The notes beneath the pieces were generated by a model, which saw nothing but the letters and a program-made list of their open reading frames with translations, was not told the origin of the DNA and searched no databases. Positions 7,930 to 20,043 of a stretch of 32,948 nucleotides of DNA are shown piece by piece (the stretch's first letter is position 1; each line of letters begins with the position of its first letter). Source of the stretch: Rhodocyclaceae bacterium (lineage in GTDB: Bacteria > Pseudomonadota > Gammaproteobacteria > Burkholderiales > Rhodocyclaceae); contig JAUSBB010000188.1 of the NCBI GenBank assembly GCA_030652245.1, positions 1 to 32,948 on the forward strand. The letters are read 5' to 3'. The position numbers were made by a program, and so were the translations under genes.

Positions 7930-8481
7930 TCACGCTTGACGAATACCGGCAATCGCCAGGCCCTCCCGCCAGGCGGCCAGCTTGCGCGCGAAGCTCCAGC
8001 CGGCGTTGGCCGGACTGGTGGATGGCAGGATCAGCGTTTCGAAACCCAGCGCGGCGAGCTGCGGCGCGAAGCGCCCGGCCATCTGGCCATTGAAGCAAAC
8101 TCGCCGCAAGGCGGGTGATCCGCCGGCATGCTGCAAGGCGGGCGATCCGCCCGCACGCCGTCCCGCCAGCGCCGACTTTTGCAAGGCAGCGAAATCATTG
8201 GGGATGGCATTGCGAATGGCGCTGTCGAGGCTACCCGCCCGCTCGCACTCTCCATAGACATCCCAGATGGCGATGCCCGCGTCACGCACTGCCTGTTGCC
8301 GCTCCGGGTAATCCATCGCCGGCAGCGGCTGTTCCAGCAGCAGGCCGAGGATTTTCCAGAACTGGTTTTGCTTGTGGGCGTAATACTGTTGCGCCACGAG
8401 CGAGGCCGCGGACGGAAAAGAGCCCAGGATCAGCACCCGGGCTCTTTCATCCATGATCGGGGGCAGGCCCCGCAGTTTCAT
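7930..8481 (-). CDS. DNA-deoxyinosine (hypoxanthine) glycosylase, UDG superfamily family 6-like
   Basis: A 183-residue member of the Mug/UDG superfamily that removes deaminated bases from DNA. Motifs: VLILGSFPSAASL (motif 1, residues 16-28), YYAHKQNQFW (34-42, with the Asn conserved in the deoxyinosine group), IAIWDVYGECERAGSLDSAI (70-89) and the C-terminal ILPSTSPANA (151-160). Between NDFAAL (95-100) and RRVCFNG (126-132), where relatives have only a few residues, sits an insertion of about 24 residues. It is made of a 24-bp dispersed repeat copy plus two tandem palindromes read as AGGSPAL twice. The ATG at 8481 follows the htpG stop by one base, so it is cotranscribed with htpG and probably heat-induced. 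Activity after the insertion is unproven, though the catalytic motifs are untouched. Confidence 0.85.
   Translation of the reverse strand: MKLRGLPPIMDERARVLILGSFPSAASLVAQQYYAHKQNQFWKILGLLLEQPLPAMDYPERQQAVRDAGIAIWDVYGECERAGSLDSAIRNAIPNDFAALQKSALAGRRAGGSPALQHAGGSPALRRVCFNGQMAGRFAPQLAALGFETLILPSTSPANAGWSFARKLAAWREGLAIAGIRQA
8109..8179 (-). repeat. Composite repeat insertion in the glycosylase gene (24-bp repeat copy C plus two palindromes)
   Basis: Read on the plus strand, GGCGGGTGATCCGCC and then GGCGGGCGATCCGCC form two near-identical palindromes, followed by an exact 24-bp core at 8156-8179. The gene reads through it as [20 protein letters not shown] and on. It interrupts a poorly conserved loop. 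Confidence 0.8.
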
Positions 8482-8482
8482 T

Positions 8483-10372
8483 TCAATCTTTTAGCGACAT
8501 CGACAGCATCAGCTCGTTGATGCGTTTGACGAATGTAGCCGGATCGTCGAGCTGGCCGCCCTCGGCCAGGAGCGCCTGGTCGAACAGCACCGCCGCCCAG
8601 TCGTCGAACTTGGCTTCCTCGTACTTGAGGCGCAGCACCACCGGGTGACGCGGGTTGATTTCAAGGATGGGCTTGGCCGTCGGGCCTGACTGACCCGCAG
8701 CCTTGAGGATGCGCGCCAGGTTGCCGGAAACATCGTGCTCGTCGGCCACCAGGCAGGCCGGGCTGTCGGTGAGGCGGTGCGTCACGCGCACTTCCTTGAC
8801 GCGCTCGGTCAGCGATTGGGCGATCTTGTCGGTCAACTCCTTGAACTCGCCGGCGTCTTTTTCCTGCTCCTGCTTCTCGGCTTCGTCGGCCAGCTTGCCC
8901 AGGTCGAGTCCGCCCTTCGCCACTGACACCAGCGACTTGCCGTCGAATTCGCTGAGATGGCTGACCACCCACTCATCGACGCGGTCGGTCAGCAGCAACA
9001 CTTCGATGCCCTTCTTGCGGAAGACTTCCAGATGCGGGCTGTTCTTCGCGGCGTTGAAGGTTTCGGCGGTGACGTAGTAAATTTTTTCCTGCTCGGGCTT
9101 CATGCGGCCGATGTAGTCGGCCAGCGAAACGGTCTCGTCCTTGGTATCTGTTTGCGTCGAGGCGAAGCGCAGCAGGCCGGCGATCTTCTCCTTGTTGGCA
9201 AAGTCCTCGCCAACGCCTTCCTTCAGCACCTTGCCGAATTCGCCCCAGAATTTTGCGTATTTCTCTTTGTCATTTTCAGCCAGGTCGGCCAGGAGGCCGA
9301 GCACCTTGCCCGTGCAGCCCTTGCGGATGGCTTCGATGTCTTTCGATTCCTGCAAAATCTCGCGCGACACGTTGAGCGGCAGGTCGGCCGAATCGACCAC
9401 CCCGCGCACAAAGCGCAGATACAGCGGCATCAACTGCTCGGCGTCGTCCATGATGAAGACGCGGCGCACATAGAGCTTGATGCCGTGGCGCGCATTGCGG
9501 TCCCACATGTCGAAGGGCGCGTTGCCGGGGACGTAAAGCAGTTGCGTGTATTCGCTCTTGCCCTCGACGCGGGCATGCGTCCAGGCCAGCGGATCGTCGT
9601 AGTCGTGGCCGACGTGCTTGTAGAAGGCCTTGTAGTCGTCCTCGGTGATCTCGCTCTTCGGCTTCGCCCACAGCGCTGAAGCCTGGTTGACGGTCTCGTC
9701 CTCGTCGGTAATGGCTTCCTTGTCTTCCTTCTTCATCACGATGGGCTGGACAATGTGATCGGAATATTTGCGGATGATCGACTTGAGCTTCCAGCCGGAG
9801 AGCAGGTCGTCCTGGCCTTCGCGCAGATGCAGGGTGATCTCGGTGCCGCGCGCGGGACGGTCGATCATGGCGATGCTGAACTCGCCGCCGCCGTCGGAAA
9901 TCCATTCGACGCCCTGGTCGGCGTTCTCGCCGGCGCGGCGGGTCTTCACCGTTACCTGGTCGGCGACGATGAACGAGGAGTAGAAGCCGACGCCGAACTG
10001 GCCGATCAGATGGGCGTCCTTCTGCTGGTCGCCGGTGAGCTGCGAGAAGAACTCGCGCGTGCCGGACTTGGCGATGGTGCCGAGATTGCTGATCACCTCG
10101 TCGCGGTTCATGCCGATGCCGTTGTCGGCGATGGTCAGGGTGCGCGCGTCTTTATCGTAGCCGATGCGGATCTTCAATTCCTCGCCGCCTTCCATCATCG
10201 CCGCATTGTGCAGCGACTCGAAACGCAGCTTGTCGCAGGCGTCCGAAGCATTGGAAATCAGCTCGCGCAGGAAGATTTCCCTGTTGCTGTAGAGCGAATG
10301 GATCATCAGTTGCAGCAGTTGCTTCACCTCGGTCTGAAAACCCAGGGTTTCGTGACGGTTGTCCGTGGTCAT
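8483..10372 (-). CDS. htpG: Molecular chaperone HtpG (Hsp90)
   Basis: A 629-residue cytosolic Hsp90 chaperone, an ATP-driven dimer that remodels client proteins. The GHKL ATPase domain shows [25 protein letters not shown] and [12 protein letters not shown]. The middle domain has the conserved [21 protein letters not shown] and [12 protein letters not shown], and the C-terminal dimerisation domain follows. Length matches the family. GGAG nine bases before ATG 10372 is the ribosome site. A sigma-32-like promoter lies at 10408-10435. The glycosylase gene follows after one base. Confidence 0.98.
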   Translation of the reverse strand: MTTDNRHETLGFQTEVKQLLQLMIHSLYSNREIFLRELISNASDACDKLRFESLHNAAMMEGGEELKIRIGYDKDARTLTIADNGIGMNRDEVISNLGTIAKSGTREFFSQLTGDQQKDAHLIGQFGVGFYSSFIVADQVTVKTRRAGENADQGVEWISDGGGEFSIAMIDRPARGTEITLHLREGQDDLLSGWKLKSIIRKYSDHIVQPIVMKKEDKEAITDEDETVNQASALWAKPKSEITEDDYKAFYKHVGHDYDDPLAWTHARVEGKSEYTQLLYVPGNAPFDMWDRNARHGIKLYVRRVFIMDDAEQLMPLYLRFVRGVVDSADLPLNVSREILQESKDIEAIRKGCTGKVLGLLADLAENDKEKYAKFWGEFGKVLKEGVGEDFANKEKIAGLLRFASTQTDTKDETVSLADYIGRMKPEQEKIYYVTAETFNAAKNSPHLEVFRKKGIEVLLLTDRVDEWVVSHLSEFDGKSLVSVAKGGLDLGKLADEAEKQEQEKDAGEFKELTDKIAQSLTERVKEVRVTHRLTDSPACLVADEHDVSGNLARILKAAGQSGPTAKPILEINPRHPVVLRLKYEEAKFDDWAAVLFDQALLAEGGQLDDPATFVKRINELMLSMSLKD

Positions 10373-10407
10373 GCGTCAAGGCTCCAAGAAAAGAATACGT
10401 CTGCGCC

Positions 10408-10435
10408 AAGTAGGGGCAATGCGGGGGATTTCAAG
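10408..10435 (-). promoter_or_regulatory. Sigma-32-type heat-shock promoter for htpG
   Basis: On the minus strand CTTGAAA (10435-10429), a 12-base spacer and CCCCTACTT (10416-10408) match the RpoH consensus (CTTGAAA, 11-16 bases, CCCCATNT) well. The -35 contains the greB TGA stop. Transcription would start about 25-30 bases before the htpG ATG. Confidence 0.75.
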
Positions 10436-10997
10436 CGTAGCGAATCTCGATCACCTCGATTTCGCGCATCCCCGCCGGGCTTTGGAGGCGCACGACATCG
10501 CCCTCCTTCGCCTTCAAGAGCGCCCGCGCCAGGGGCGAAATCCAGCTAATCGCGCCCGTGGCGGGGTCGGCTTCGTCGACACCGACAATGCGGTAGGTGA
10601 CGTCGCAGGCGGCGTCAGAACCGAGAACCATCACCGTGACCGTGGCCCCAAAAAACACCTGGTCGAGATTGGACTGCTGCGCCGGGTCGACCACCTCGGC
10701 GTTGTCGAGCCGCTTGGTCAGATAGCGCAGCCGCCGGTCGATCTCGCGCAGCCGCTTCTTGCCGTAGATGTAGTCGCCATTTTCCGAACGGTCGCCGTTA
10801 CTCGCCGCCCAGGACACCACCTGCACCAGTTGCGGCCGCTCCACTTTCACCAGTTGCTCGAATTCGGCGCGCAGCGCGGCATGGCCGGCGGGCGTCAGGT
10901 AGTTTTTGGACCCGACAGGCAACGACGCCGCACCGGCGGGTTCCGCGCCATCGTCCTCTTCGTCAGATTCGCTTTCGCGTACAAAAGCCTTGTTCAT
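10431..10997 (-). CDS. greB: Transcription elongation factor GreB
   Basis: A 188-residue Gre factor that enters the RNA polymerase secondary channel and stimulates cleavage of backtracked RNA. The N-terminal coiled coil holds the acidic tip NGDRSENGDYIYGKKRLREID (Asp and Glu at the tip). The C-terminal domain has the FKBP-like ISWISPLARALLKAKEGDVV and ends EVIEIRYA. A 30-residue acidic N-terminal extension precedes YLTPAGHAALRAEF. The GreB assignment over GreA rests on the DYIYGKKRLREIDRR motif. Its stop codon lies within the htpG promoter, so the two genes are adjacent but separately controlled. Confidence 0.93.
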   Translation of the reverse strand: MNKAFVRESESDEEDDGAEPAGAASLPVGSKNYLTPAGHAALRAEFEQLVKVERPQLVQVVSWAASNGDRSENGDYIYGKKRLREIDRRLRYLTKRLDNAEVVDPAQQSNLDQVFFGATVTVMVLGSDAACDVTYRIVGVDEADPATGAISWISPLARALLKAKEGDVVRLQSPAGMREIEVIEIRYA

Positions 10998-11050
10998 TTC
11001 AGGGATATCCGCATCGTCAAAGCCGCTATTATGCGGCGCTTACCAACATG

Positions 11051-11074
11051 CGCCGTCTTGCCAGCGCCGACTTT
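11051..11074 (+). repeat. Dispersed 24-bp repeat, copy D (two substitutions)
   Basis: A copy with CC changed to TT in the middle, in the 103-bp divergent spacer between greB and the MFS gene. It sits where the promoters of both should be. Confidence 0.75.
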
Positions 11075-11100
11075 CATCGGCGCTCCAAACCTCGACTTCC

Positions 11101-12309
11101 ATGCAAGCCAACTGGAGAACCCCCACCCTCGTCCTCATCTGCGGCGGCCTGATGCTGACGCTGGCGATGGGCGTGCGTCACGGCTTCGGCCTGTTCCTGC
11201 AACCGATGACGCTGGCGCACGGCTGGGGACGCGAGACTTTTGCCTTCGCGCTGGCGATGCAAAACCTGCTGTGGGGCATCACCCAGCCACTCACCGGCCT
11301 GATCGCCGACCGCTACGGCGCGGGTAAGGTGCTGGTAATCGGCTCAGTGCTCTATGTGCTGGGATTGATCGGCATGGCCTACGCCACCAGCAGTTCCGGC
11401 TTCGTTTTTTCCGCCGGCATCCTGATCGGCATCGGACTGTCCGGCACCACCTTCAGCATCATCTATGGCGTGCTCGGCCGCATCACCCCGCCGGAAAAGC
11501 GCAGCATGGCGCTCGGCATTGCCGGCGCGGCCGGCTCCTTCGGCCAGTTCGCGCTGCTGCCGGTATCGCAGTCGCTGATCAGCGGCTTCGGCTGGCTTGA
11601 AGCCTTGTTGATCCTCGCCGCCATCGCCGCGCTGATGGCGCCCCTGTCCGCCGTGCTGGCCGAGCCGCACCGCGATCTCGCCGCCGGACGCCACCCGCAA
11701 TCGGCCCGCGGCGCGATCCAGGAAGCCTTCGCCCACAACGGCTTCAAGCTGCTGACCCTGGGTTATTTCGTCTGCGGCTTTCAGGTGGTGTTCATCGGCG
11801 TGCATCTGCCCGCCTATCTCTCGGACAAGGGCCTGACGGCCAACGTCGGCGTGACCTGCCTGGCGCTGATCGGCCTCTTCAATATTTTTGGCACCCTGGC
11901 CGCCGGCTGGCTCGGCGCCCGGCACAGCAAGAAACATCTGCTCGCCGGCATTTATCTCACGCGCAGCATCGTCATCATCGCCTTCCTTGCCGCGCCGCTG
12001 ACGCCGACTTCCGCCTATCTGTTCGCCATGGCCATCGGTTTTCTGTGGCTGTCCACCGTGCCATTGACCAACGGCATCGTCGCGCAGGTCTTCGGCGTCG
12101 CCTATCTGTCGATGCTCGGCGGCTTCGTTTTCTTCAGCCACCAGATCGGCAGCTTCCTCGGCGCCTGGCTCGGCGGCGTGCTGTTCGACAGCACCGGCAG
12201 CTACAACATCGTCTGGGGCACCATCATCGGGCTCGGTTTTCTGGCGATGGCGATCAATCTGCCGATCAACCAGAACCCCCTGCCCCGCCTGGCGGAGCGG
12301 CCAACCTGA
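11101..12309 (+). CDS. Major facilitator superfamily transporter (monocarboxylate/OFA-like)
   Basis: A 402-residue inner-membrane transporter with about 12 hydrophobic helices. It starts TPTLVLICGGLMLTLAMGVRHGFGLFLQPM, typical of the OFA/monocarboxylate branch. The MFS loop 2-3 signature is GLIADRYGAGKVLVIGS, and the matching one in the second half is GWLGARHSKKHLLAG. The substrate cannot be read from the sequence; organic anions are plausible. I choose ATG 11101, which opens directly before the first helix; the frame is open upstream to 10906 but that would overlap greB and the repeat copy. Its stop abuts the stop of the convergent HDOD gene with no spacer. Confidence 0.88.
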   Translation: MQANWRTPTLVLICGGLMLTLAMGVRHGFGLFLQPMTLAHGWGRETFAFALAMQNLLWGITQPLTGLIADRYGAGKVLVIGSVLYVLGLIGMAYATSSSGFVFSAGILIGIGLSGTTFSIIYGVLGRITPPEKRSMALGIAGAAGSFGQFALLPVSQSLISGFGWLEALLILAAIAALMAPLSAVLAEPHRDLAAGRHPQSARGAIQEAFAHNGFKLLTLGYFVCGFQVVFIGVHLPAYLSDKGLTANVGVTCLALIGLFNIFGTLAAGWLGARHSKKHLLAGIYLTRSIVIIAFLAAPLTPTSAYLFAMAIGFLWLSTVPLTNGIVAQVFGVAYLSMLGGFVFFSHQIGSFLGAWLGGVLFDSTGSYNIVWGTIIGLGFLAMAINLPINQNPLPRLAERPT

Positions 12310-13908
12310 TCAGACCGCCTGCTTGATCGCCAGCAGAGCCTGGTTGCGCAGGGTCTTCAGGAGGGTCAGCTCTTTTTCAGGAATGCTGATCGAGCCGGCT
12401 TTGTCCTTGTCGCAGTAGATCAGCGCCACCGGCTTGCCCTTGAGGGTGAGCGGAAACAGCACGAAAGTCTTCGCGGAAATGCGCTCGCGGAACCATTGCG
12501 GCACCTTGTCGGCGATTTTCGGGTCGTCGGTGTCGTTGATGATGATGTCGACTCCGCGCCCCGTCGCCAGCAGGAAAACGTCATTCACCTGGCTGCTCAG
12601 TGGGAAACGGAATTGCCGCACCAGCTCATTCACCTCCGGCCCCAGGCCGAAGCGGCCGGTCATCTGGCCAGACTTGGGATCGCGCAGGGCCAGCAGCACC
12701 CGCTTGAAACCCATCGCCCGATAGATGGTTTCGAGGATGATGCGCAGGATGTCGTTGAGCGCGAAATCCTCGACCAACGAATTGCTGATGTCCTGGATGC
12801 CGGCCGTCAGCACCGCCTGGGCATCATCCGGCATCCCGGCCGTCGCGGTGTCCTCCTGGCCGTCAAGCAGCGCCGTCTCGCCCAGCAGGGTGGCAGCCAG
12901 TTGATCGGGCGCGGCGGCGGTTGCCAGGCCGTTTGTGGCGCCGGATTCGCCACGGACAAAGGCCGCCGCATGACAGGCAAACGGGCTTTGCTTGATATTC
13001 ACCCGCAGAACCGAGGCAACCTGCGCCATTTCCATCACGGATTTCTCCATGGTCGAGAGCACCTGCCGGTCGGTGATTTGCAGGCTCGCGCCAAAGCGCT
13101 GGGTGATTTTCTTCAGCGCGCGGTCCCGCTGTTCCGGCGGCGTGGCGCTCACCAGGTCGCACAATTCGTTGCCAAAGGCGGCGGCAAAGCGCAGCGCCTC
13201 CGCGGTGGTGTGCGGCTGGCGCAATTCCTCCGTCGGCAGGCGCCGCATGCTGTGGATGATGGTGGGCGGGAAACCCCAGTTGCGGGCGATGCCGATGCCC
13301 AGGTCTTCGAGCGAAATGCCCAGCACCGACGCCGCCGCCGCCTGCTCGGACATTTTTTTCAACTGCATCCGCTTGCCGATTTCCTCGACCTCCTCGGGAA
13401 AATAGTATTGCGCCAGCAATTGCCCGAGACCGTGGAACAGCGCGCAGATGAAGGCTTCCTCGCCCTGGCGGGCGAGCAGCGGACTGGTGCAGATATCCTT
13501 CGCCACCAGACCGGCAAGGTTGGCGCGCAGAAAGGCTTCCTTCAGCTCGCGCGCGTTGGCCTTGTCCTCCAGGTGCTCGAACAGCAACACGGTCAGGGCG
13601 ATGTTGCGAATGGTGTCGAAACCCAGCACGATCACGGCGCGCGACACGGTGCTGATGTTGCCGCCGCCGGCCTGGCGGTAATAGGCCGAATTCACCAGCC
13701 GCAAAATCTTGTTGGTGAGCGCATAGTCCTTGAGGATGGCGTTCGACAACGCGGAGATGTTCTCGCCCTGTGCATGGGTCAGCTTGTTGATCGCCGACAC
13801 CGATTCGGACAGCGCCGGAAAATCAGATTTGTGGCGCATGCGACGCAGCAGGAAGTCCAGCGTGTCGCCCTGCGCGACTGTCGTCTGTCCGGCGACTTGA
13901 TCTGTCAT
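12310..13908 (-). CDS. HDOD-domain signalling protein with C-terminal GAF-like domain
   Basis: About 532 residues. The HDOD domain (residues ~15-215) has [14 protein letters not shown], then [16 protein letters not shown] and [18 protein letters not shown], and the HD-like [21 protein letters not shown]. The C-terminal ~170 residues look like a GAF sensor ([20 protein letters not shown] ... [21 protein letters not shown]). HDOD proteins are regulatory and usually lack phosphodiesterase activity; the target is unknown. Two ATGs are possible, 13914 and 13908; I prefer 13908 since a weak AGCGGA lies at better spacing. It is divergent from alaS across ~56 bp and convergent with the MFS gene. Confidence 0.85.
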   Translation of the reverse strand: MTDQVAGQTTVAQGDTLDFLLRRMRHKSDFPALSESVSAINKLTHAQGENISALSNAILKDYALTNKILRLVNSAYYRQAGGGNISTVSRAVIVLGFDTIRNIALTVLLFEHLEDKANARELKEAFLRANLAGLVAKDICTSPLLARQGEEAFICALFHGLGQLLAQYYFPEEVEEIGKRMQLKKMSEQAAAASVLGISLEDLGIGIARNWGFPPTIIHSMRRLPTEELRQPHTTAEALRFAAAFGNELCDLVSATPPEQRDRALKKITQRFGASLQITDRQVLSTMEKSVMEMAQVASVLRVNIKQSPFACHAAAFVRGESGATNGLATAAAPDQLAATLLGETALLDGQEDTATAGMPDDAQAVLTAGIQDISNSLVEDFALNDILRIILETIYRAMGFKRVLLALRDPKSGQMTGRFGLGPEVNELVRQFRFPLSSQVNDVFLLATGRGVDIIINDTDDPKIADKVPQWFRERISAKTFVLFPLTLKGKPVALIYCDKDKAGSISIPEKELTLLKTLRNQALLAIKQAV

Positions 13909-13964
13909 TATCATTGTCCGCTTCGCGTAAAATCGCCATCTTATCCCCGACACTCCGCCCCATC

Positions 13965-16586
<2,622 letters not shown>

Positions 16587-16596
16587 AGCGCCAGCC

Positions 16597-17223
16597 ATGT
16601 TCGACATCCAGCACTACGCCAGCTTCATCGCGGCCGTCCTGATCTTCCAGTTGATTCCAGGGCCGGGCACCTTCGCGATCCTCGCGGCGACCGGGCGCCA
16701 CGGCGTGCGCGGCGGCATGGCCGCCGTCGCCGGCACGCTGGTCGGCGACGCGGTGTGGATGCTGGGCGCCATGCTGGGACTGGCCGCGCTGTTGCAACTG
16801 TATCCGCAGGTATTCGGCGGGTTGCAAATCCTGGGCGTCCTCTATCTGTGCTGGATTGGCCTGCAATTGCTGCGGAAAGGCGCCGCGCCCATCCACGCCC
16901 ACGCCCCCCACGCAGCCTGGAGCGACTTTCGCCAGGCGCTGGCGATCTGTTTGACCAACCCGAAGGCGATGCTGTTCTTTGTCGCGTTTTTTCCGCTGTT
17001 TCTCGACACCGCAGCCACGCCAGCCACCCTGGCGGCGTTGGTGCTGCACGTCACCCTGATCAGCCTGCTCTATCAGACGGCGCTGGTTTTCGTCGGCCGG
17101 TGGGCGGCACGGCGGCTGGCTGGCATGGTCTGGGCGCAGACACTGGCGCGCCGTCTGGCGGGCGTGGCGCTGATCGGTTTCGGGCTAAAACTCGCGCTGG
17201 GAGATGTCAATCAGTCGCCGTAG
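16597..17223 (+). CDS. LysE/RhtB-family amino acid exporter
   Basis: A 208-residue inner-membrane protein with about six helices. The LysE/RhtB signature is LIFQLIPGPGTFAILAATGRHGVRGGMAAVAG, and the second half has LAICLTNPKAMLFFVAFFPLF. Family members export amino acids such as lysine, threonine or homoserine; the substrate is not predictable. ATG 16597 lies 10 bases after the alaS stop, suggesting one transcript. The partnership of an alanine synthetase with an amino acid exporter may be incidental. Confidence 0.93.
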   Translation: MFDIQHYASFIAAVLIFQLIPGPGTFAILAATGRHGVRGGMAAVAGTLVGDAVWMLGAMLGLAALLQLYPQVFGGLQILGVLYLCWIGLQLLRKGAAPIHAHAPHAAWSDFRQALAICLTNPKAMLFFVAFFPLFLDTAATPATLAALVLHVTLISLLYQTALVFVGRWAARRLAGMVWAQTLARRLAGVALIGFGLKLALGDVNQSP

Positions 17224-17246
17224 CAACCTGACCCGGCGGCATGCAC

Positions 17247-17275
17247 TTGCGGCAGGGGAGTGTTTCGTTTATAAC
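17247..17275 (+). promoter_or_regulatory. dksA promoter
   Basis: TTGCGG (17247-17252), a 17-base spacer and TATAAC (17270-17275) form a plausible sigma-70 promoter 26 bases before the dksA ATG. Confidence 0.55.
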
Positions 17276-17301
17276 GTCGTATTTTTTTGAGCGGATCAAA
17301 G

Positions 17302-17727
17302 ATGGCCGAAGAGGTTCTGCACAAGCAATTCTCCCCCTACGTTCCCAAGAAGAACGAGGAGTACATGAGCGCGAAGCAACTCGCGCATTTCCGGAAAATT
17401 CTGGATGCCCTCAAACGCGAACTGGCGGGCGACATCGAGCGGACCGTGCATACCATGCAGGACGAGGCAACGGTATTCGCCGACCCGAATGATCGCGCCA
17501 GCCAAGAGTCCGATATCGCTCTCGAACTGCGCAACCGCGACCGCGAGCGGCGGTTGATCAAGAAGATCGACGAGTCGATTGCGCTGATCGACAATGGCGA
17601 ATATGGCTACTGCGAGAGTTGCGGTGTCGAAATCGGCCTGAAGCGTCTCGAAGCGCGCCCGACCGCAACCATGTGCATCGACTGCAAGGAACTGGAAGAG
17701 AGACGCGAGAAGCAAATAGCGAAGTGA
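17302..17727 (+). CDS. dksA: RNA polymerase-binding transcription factor DksA
   Basis: A 141-residue DksA, the ppGpp cofactor that binds in the RNA polymerase secondary channel and redirects transcription in the stringent response. The coiled-coil tip carries the required ADPNDRAS (Asp61, Asp64, Ala66). The four-cysteine zinc finger is complete: Cys104 and Cys107 in CESC, Cys125 and Cys128 in CIDC. The start at ATG 17302 (MAEEVLHKQF) is chosen over an upstream non-ATG codon; GGA lies six to eight bases before it. A GreB gene, another secondary-channel factor, is also in this window. Confidence 0.97.
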   Translation: MAEEVLHKQFSPYVPKKNEEYMSAKQLAHFRKILDALKRELAGDIERTVHTMQDEATVFADPNDRASQESDIALELRNRDRERRLIKKIDESIALIDNGEYGYCESCGVEIGLKRLEARPTATMCIDCKELEERREKQIAK

Positions 17728-17801
17728 ACGTTTTCGGCGCAACCTAACCTGAGCACAACGCAGGTTAAGCGCCTGTCCGCAGCCAAAAGCCGCGGACCCT
17801 G

Positions 17802-17839
17802 ACAACAAAAAAGGACGCCGTGGCGTCCTTTTTTGTTGT
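17802..17839. terminator. Bidirectional terminator between dksA and pnp
   Basis: Two perfect 18-base arms (17802-17819 and 17822-17839) around a 2-base centre, with GGACGCC/GGCGTCC as the core stem. A-runs on one side and T-runs on the other give a U-tract in both directions, so it ends dksA (plus) and pnp (minus). Confidence 0.92.
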
Positions 17840-17853
17840 TGCGAAAACCCCGC

Positions 17854-19965
17854 TTACTGCGCGGCGGCCTCGCCAGCCGCTTCGGTCAGCAGCGCCTTCA
17901 TGGACAGACGCACACGGCCCTTGTCATCGGTCTCGATGACCTTGACGCGCACCAGTTGGCCTTCCTTCAGATGATCGGCAACGGCATTGACCCGCTCGTT
18001 GGCGATCTGGGAAATGTGCAGCAGGCCATCCTTGCCCGGCATGATCTGGACGATGGCGCCAAAGTCCAGCAGACGCAGCACCGTGCCCTCGTAGATCTTG
18101 CCAACCTCGACTTCGGCGGTGATGTCCTCGATGCGCTTTTTCGCGACCTGTGCGGCGTCGGAACTGACGGAGGAAATGGTCACGGTACCGTCATCGCCGA
18201 TGTCGATGACGCAGCCGGTTTCTTCAGTCAAGGCGCGAATCACCGCGCCGCCCTTGCCGATCACGTCGCGGATTTTCTCCGGATTGATCTTGATCGTGAT
18301 CATGCGCGGCGCAAAATCGGAAACTTCCTGGCGATGCCCGCCCATCGAGGCATTCATGATGCCAAGGATATGCAGGCGGGCCTCGTTGGCCTGGGCCAGC
18401 GCGACCTGCATGATTTCCTTGGTGATGCCCTGAATCTTGATGTCCATCTGCAGCGCGGTGATGCCACTGTCCGTGCCGGCCACCTTGAAGTCCATGTCGC
18501 CCAGGTGATCCTCGTCGCCGAGGATGTCGGTCAGCACGGCAAAGCGGCTGCCTTCCTTGATCAGGCCCATGGCGATGCCGGCGACGTGCGACTTGAGCGG
18601 CACGCCGGCGTCCATCAGGGCGAGCGAACCGCCGCACACCGAAGCCATCGACGAGGAACCGTTCGATTCGGTGATTTCCGATACCACGCGCATCGAATAG
18701 CTGAACTCTTCGGCGGACGGCAGCACGGCGAGCAGCGCGCGCTTGGCCAGGCGGCCATGGCCGATTTCGCGGCGCTTCGGGCTGCCGACGCGGCCGGTTT
18801 CGCCGGTGGCGAAGGGCGGCATGTTGTAGTGGAGCATGAAGCGATCACGATATTCGCCCTGCAGTGCATCGATGATCTGCTCGTCGCGGCCGGTGCCCAG
18901 CGTGGCGATGACCAACGCCTGGGTTTCGCCGCGCGTGAACAAGGCCGAACCGTGGGTACGCGCCAGCACGCCGTGGCGGATGGTGATCGGACGCACGGTG
19001 CGCGTGTCGCGACCGTCGATGCGCGGCTCGCCATTGAGAATCTGGCTGCGCACAATCCTGGCTTCGATTTCGAAAATCAGGTTGCCGACATACGTCGCAT
19101 CGGGCGCGCCCTCACCGGTGCAGATCGCCGCAATGGTCTTGCTCGTCACTTCGCGGCACGCATTGGTGCGCGCCTGCTTGCTGGTGATGCGGTAGGCGTC
19201 GCGCAAGGGGGCTTCGGCCAGCGCGGCGACCTTGGCGATCAAGGCCTCGTCCTTGGCCGGCGGCTGCCAGTCCCATTCGGGCTTGCCGGCCACTTCGACC
19301 AGTTCGTTGATGGCATTGATGGCGGTCTGCATCTGCTCGTGGCCAAACACCACCGCGCCGAGCATGACCTCCTCGGACAATTGCTGGGCTTCGGATTCGA
19401 CCATCAGCACGGCGGCCTGGGTGCCGGCGACGACGAGGTTGAGCTGGCTGTCCTGCAACTGGCTGAACGTCGGGTTCAGCACATACTGCCCGCCGATGTA
19501 AGCCACGCGCGCGGCGCCGATCGGGCCGCTGAAGGGGATGCCGGAAATCGCCAGCGCCGCCGACGCGCCGAGCATCGCCGGGATGTCCGGGTCGACTTCG
19601 GGGTTGGAGGACAGCACATGGATGATGACCTGCACTTCGTTGTAAAAGCCGTCGGGAAACAGCGGGCGAATCGGCCGGTCGATCAGCCGCGAGGTCAGGA
19701 TCTCCTTCTCGGAGGGACGGCCCTCGCGCTTGAAGAAGCCGCCCGGGATGCGGCCGGCGGCATAGACCTTTTCAACGTAATCGACGGTCAGCGGGAAAAA
19801 GTCCTGCCCCGTCTTGGCGACTTCCTTGGCCACGACGGTGGCGAGCACTACGGTGTCGTCGACATTGACCAACACGGCGCCGGTTGATTGGCGCGCGATC
19901 TCGGCGGTTTCCAGCGTTACGGTATGGGCGCCGTAGGCAAAGCTTTTCTTGATGGGTGTCAGCAC
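17854..19965 (-). CDS. pnp: Polyribonucleotide nucleotidyltransferase (PNPase)
   Basis: A 703-residue trimeric 3'-5' phosphorolytic exoribonuclease of the degradosome. Visible: the first RNase PH domain with [29 protein letters not shown] and [11 protein letters not shown]; the second with [25 protein letters not shown]; the KH domain [20 protein letters not shown]; and the S1 domain ([30 protein letters not shown]) near the C-terminus. I choose GTG 19965 (VLTPIKKSF) because AAAGGA lies just upstream and it matches family starts; the frame is open further to 20016. The rpsO gene precedes it with a hairpin between, the usual arrangement for rpsO-pnp. Confidence 0.96.
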   Translation of the reverse strand: MLTPIKKSFAYGAHTVTLETAEIARQSTGAVLVNVDDTVVLATVVAKEVAKTGQDFFPLTVDYVEKVYAAGRIPGGFFKREGRPSEKEILTSRLIDRPIRPLFPDGFYNEVQVIIHVLSSNPEVDPDIPAMLGASAALAISGIPFSGPIGAARVAYIGGQYVLNPTFSQLQDSQLNLVVAGTQAAVLMVESEAQQLSEEVMLGAVVFGHEQMQTAINAINELVEVAGKPEWDWQPPAKDEALIAKVAALAEAPLRDAYRITSKQARTNACREVTSKTIAAICTGEGAPDATYVGNLIFEIEARIVRSQILNGEPRIDGRDTRTVRPITIRHGVLARTHGSALFTRGETQALVIATLGTGRDEQIIDALQGEYRDRFMLHYNMPPFATGETGRVGSPKRREIGHGRLAKRALLAVLPSAEEFSYSMRVVSEITESNGSSSMASVCGGSLALMDAGVPLKSHVAGIAMGLIKEGSRFAVLTDILGDEDHLGDMDFKVAGTDSGITALQMDIKIQGITKEIMQVALAQANEARLHILGIMNASMGGHRQEVSDFAPRMITIKINPEKIRDVIGKGGAVIRALTEETGCVIDIGDDGTVTISSVSSDAAQVAKKRIEDITAEVEVGKIYEGTVLRLLDFGAIVQIMPGKDGLLHISQIANERVNAVADHLKEGQLVRVKVIETDDKGRVRLSMKALLTEAAGEAAAQ

Positions 19966-19987
19966 AGCAATTCCTTTCAAAAAGGAA

Positions 19988-20014
19988 GCCGGTACAGCCT
20001 GTGGCCGCACCGGC
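19988..20014 (-). terminator. rpsO-pnp intercistronic hairpin
   Basis: On the minus strand GCCGGT...ACCGGC forms a stem, followed by TTCCTTTTT. This fits the partial terminator and RNase III processing hairpin known between rpsO and pnp in enterobacteria. The U-tract also runs into the pnp ribosome site. Confidence 0.6.
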
Positions 20015-20043
20015 AAAGCAATCGGGTAAGGGGCAAGGGGTCC

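Noticed and set aside
8109-8150. Tandem palindromes considered as the start of a CRISPR array
   Set aside because: Only two units of unequal spacing, no spacers, and lying in a coding frame; no cas genes in the window.
12001-12016. ACGCCGACTTCCGCC considered as another repeat copy
   Set aside because: Only a short part matches and it encodes a normal MFS helix segment.
13898-13933. Possible alaS promoter (TAAAAT at 13928-13933)
   Set aside because: The -10 is fair but no -35 at proper spacing was found.
17833-19887. Open frame of 684 codons on the plus strand
   Set aside because: Antisense to pnp, beginning inside the terminator region; a shadow.
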